A DNA stretch of 6,116 nucleotides from an uncultured Clostridia bacterium (lineage in GTDB: Bacteria; Bacillota_A; Clostridia; Christensenellales; Aristaeellaceae). The notes under the pieces were generated by a model. The model did no database searches and was not told the origin of the DNA. It worked only from the letters and a program-made list of their open reading frames with translations. How positions within the stretch are numbered: position 1 is the stretch's first letter; each line of letters starts with the position of its first letter. Shown piece after piece: positions 5,585-6,116 of the stretch. The position numbers and the translations under genes are program-made. Where the stretch lies: positions 1-6,116 of the forward strand of contig CAMVDI010000111.1 of NCBI GenBank assembly GCA_947166205.1. Reading direction: 5' to 3'.

Positions 5585-6116
5585 ATGGAAAAGAAGAAAA
5601 TCAGAAGAATCGCCGTCCTGACCAGCGGAGGCGACGCCCCCGGCATGAACGCCGCGGTCCGTGCCGTGGTGCGTACCGCGGTTTCGGAAGACATTGAGTG
5701 CATCGGCATCCGCCGGGGCTGGCAGGGCCTGATCAACTGCGATTTCACCCAGCTGACCGCCGCCAGCGTCGGCCATCTGCTCTCCCGGGGCGGCACGGTT
5801 CTCTACACCGCCCGCAGCGATGAGTTCATGACCGAGGAAGGCCGCCTGAAGGCCGTTTCCACCTGCCGCCTGCTGGGGGTGGAGGGCGTTGTGGCCATCG
5901 GCGGCGACGGCACCTTCAAGGGCGCCCTGGAGCTTTCCCGCCTGGGCATTCCGGTGGTGGGCATTCCCGCCACCATCGATAACGACGTGGGCTGCTCCAA
6001 CTACACCATCGGTTTCGACTCCGCCTGCAACACGGCCATCGAGTGCATCGACAAGCTGCGGGACACCATGCAGTCCCACGAGCGCTGCTCCGTGGTGGAG
6101 GTCATGGGCCGCAACG
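5585..6116 (+). CDS. pfkA: ATP-dependent 6-phosphofructokinase, N-terminal 177 residues (runs off the right edge)
   Basis: It phosphorylates fructose 6-phosphate with ATP, the committed step of glycolysis. Visible motifs are those of bacterial PfkA: LTSGGDAPGMNAAVR (12-26), the ATP-contact Arg77 in GGTVLYTAR, GGDGTF (106-111) with Gly109 at the ATP-diagnostic position, PATIDND (128-134) with catalytic Asp132, and VEVMGRN (171-177), where the window ends. Position 129 is Ala rather than the PPi-type Lys, which with Gly109 indicates ATP use. Arg26 and Arg30 match the effector-site arginines 21 and 25 of E. coli PfkA, so allosteric control by ADP or PEP is possible. About 140 further residues are expected beyond the window for a usual length near 320. 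It follows pfp by 98 bases on the same strand and is probably expressed by read-through of the hairpin at 5503-5537. Confidence 0.95.
   Translation, partial: MEKKKIRRIAVLTSGGDAPGMNAAVRAVVRTAVSEDIECIGIRRGWQGLINCDFTQLTAASVGHLLSRGGTVLYTARSDEFMTEEGRLKAVSTCRLLGVEGVVAIGGDGTFKGALELSRLGIPVVGIPATIDNDVGCSNYTIGFDSACNTAIECIDKLRDTMQSHERCSVVEVMGRN

Noticed and set aside
5561..6079. 172-codon frame antisense to pfkA
   Set aside because: Same kind of A/G/V/H-rich shadow frame as that opposite pfp; the sense frame is a clear PfkA.

Overview
The window is GC-rich DNA with dense, closely spaced genes, strong Shine-Dalgarno (SD) sites (AAGGAGG-type) and consensus sigma-A/sigma-70 promoters. Together with the protein flavours (a Clostridia-like NagA with an HTHG metal motif, a PPi-type phosphofructokinase beside an ATP-type one, and a compact S9 peptidase) this suggests a high-GC member of the Clostridia (Bacillota), perhaps a gut or rumen organism. 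The assignment is an inference from protein style; nothing in the window fixes the genus.

Layout. Positions 1-3926 are read on the minus strand, in transcription order: miaA (tRNA dimethylallyltransferase, 3926-3003), an S9 prolyl-oligopeptidase-family serine peptidase (2860-872) and nagA (N-acetylglucosamine-6-phosphate deacetylase, from 839 off the left edge). nagA is broken: near 270-278 the reading frame shifts, and about 37 bases appear to be missing, including the codon of a conserved metal-ligand histidine. Beyond that point the correct protein continues in another frame to the window edge. Positions 4224-6116 are read on the plus strand: a complete PPi-dependent-type phosphofructokinase (pfp, 4224-5486), then the first 177 codons of an ATP-dependent-type phosphofructokinase (pfkA, 5585 to the right edge).

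The roughly 300-base gap between miaA and pfp is a divergent control region. It holds an exact consensus promoter for pfp (TTGACA-17-TATAAT, 4084-4112), a good promoter for miaA (TTGACA-17-TACACT with an extended -10, 3976-4004), and between them an imperfect 21-bp direct repeat with GC palindromes. pfp has a leader of about 105 nt. The 98-base gap between the two kinase genes holds a perfect 9-bp hairpin followed by an interrupted T-tract, a likely partial terminator that could set the ratio of the two enzymes.

Functionally, pfp and pfkA both act at the fructose-6-phosphate to fructose-1,6-bisphosphate step of glycolysis, one apparently reversible and PPi-driven, the other irreversible and ATP-driven. 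NagA, if intact elsewhere in the population, would feed amino sugars toward fructose 6-phosphate; the S9 peptidase would release short peptides or amino acids. MiaA is a housekeeping tRNA modifier. I see no mobile element, CRISPR array, tRNA or rRNA, and no evidence of a wholly new system. The points most worth a second look are the nagA lesion, the PPi/ATP kinase pair and its intergenic hairpin, and the divergent promoter region.
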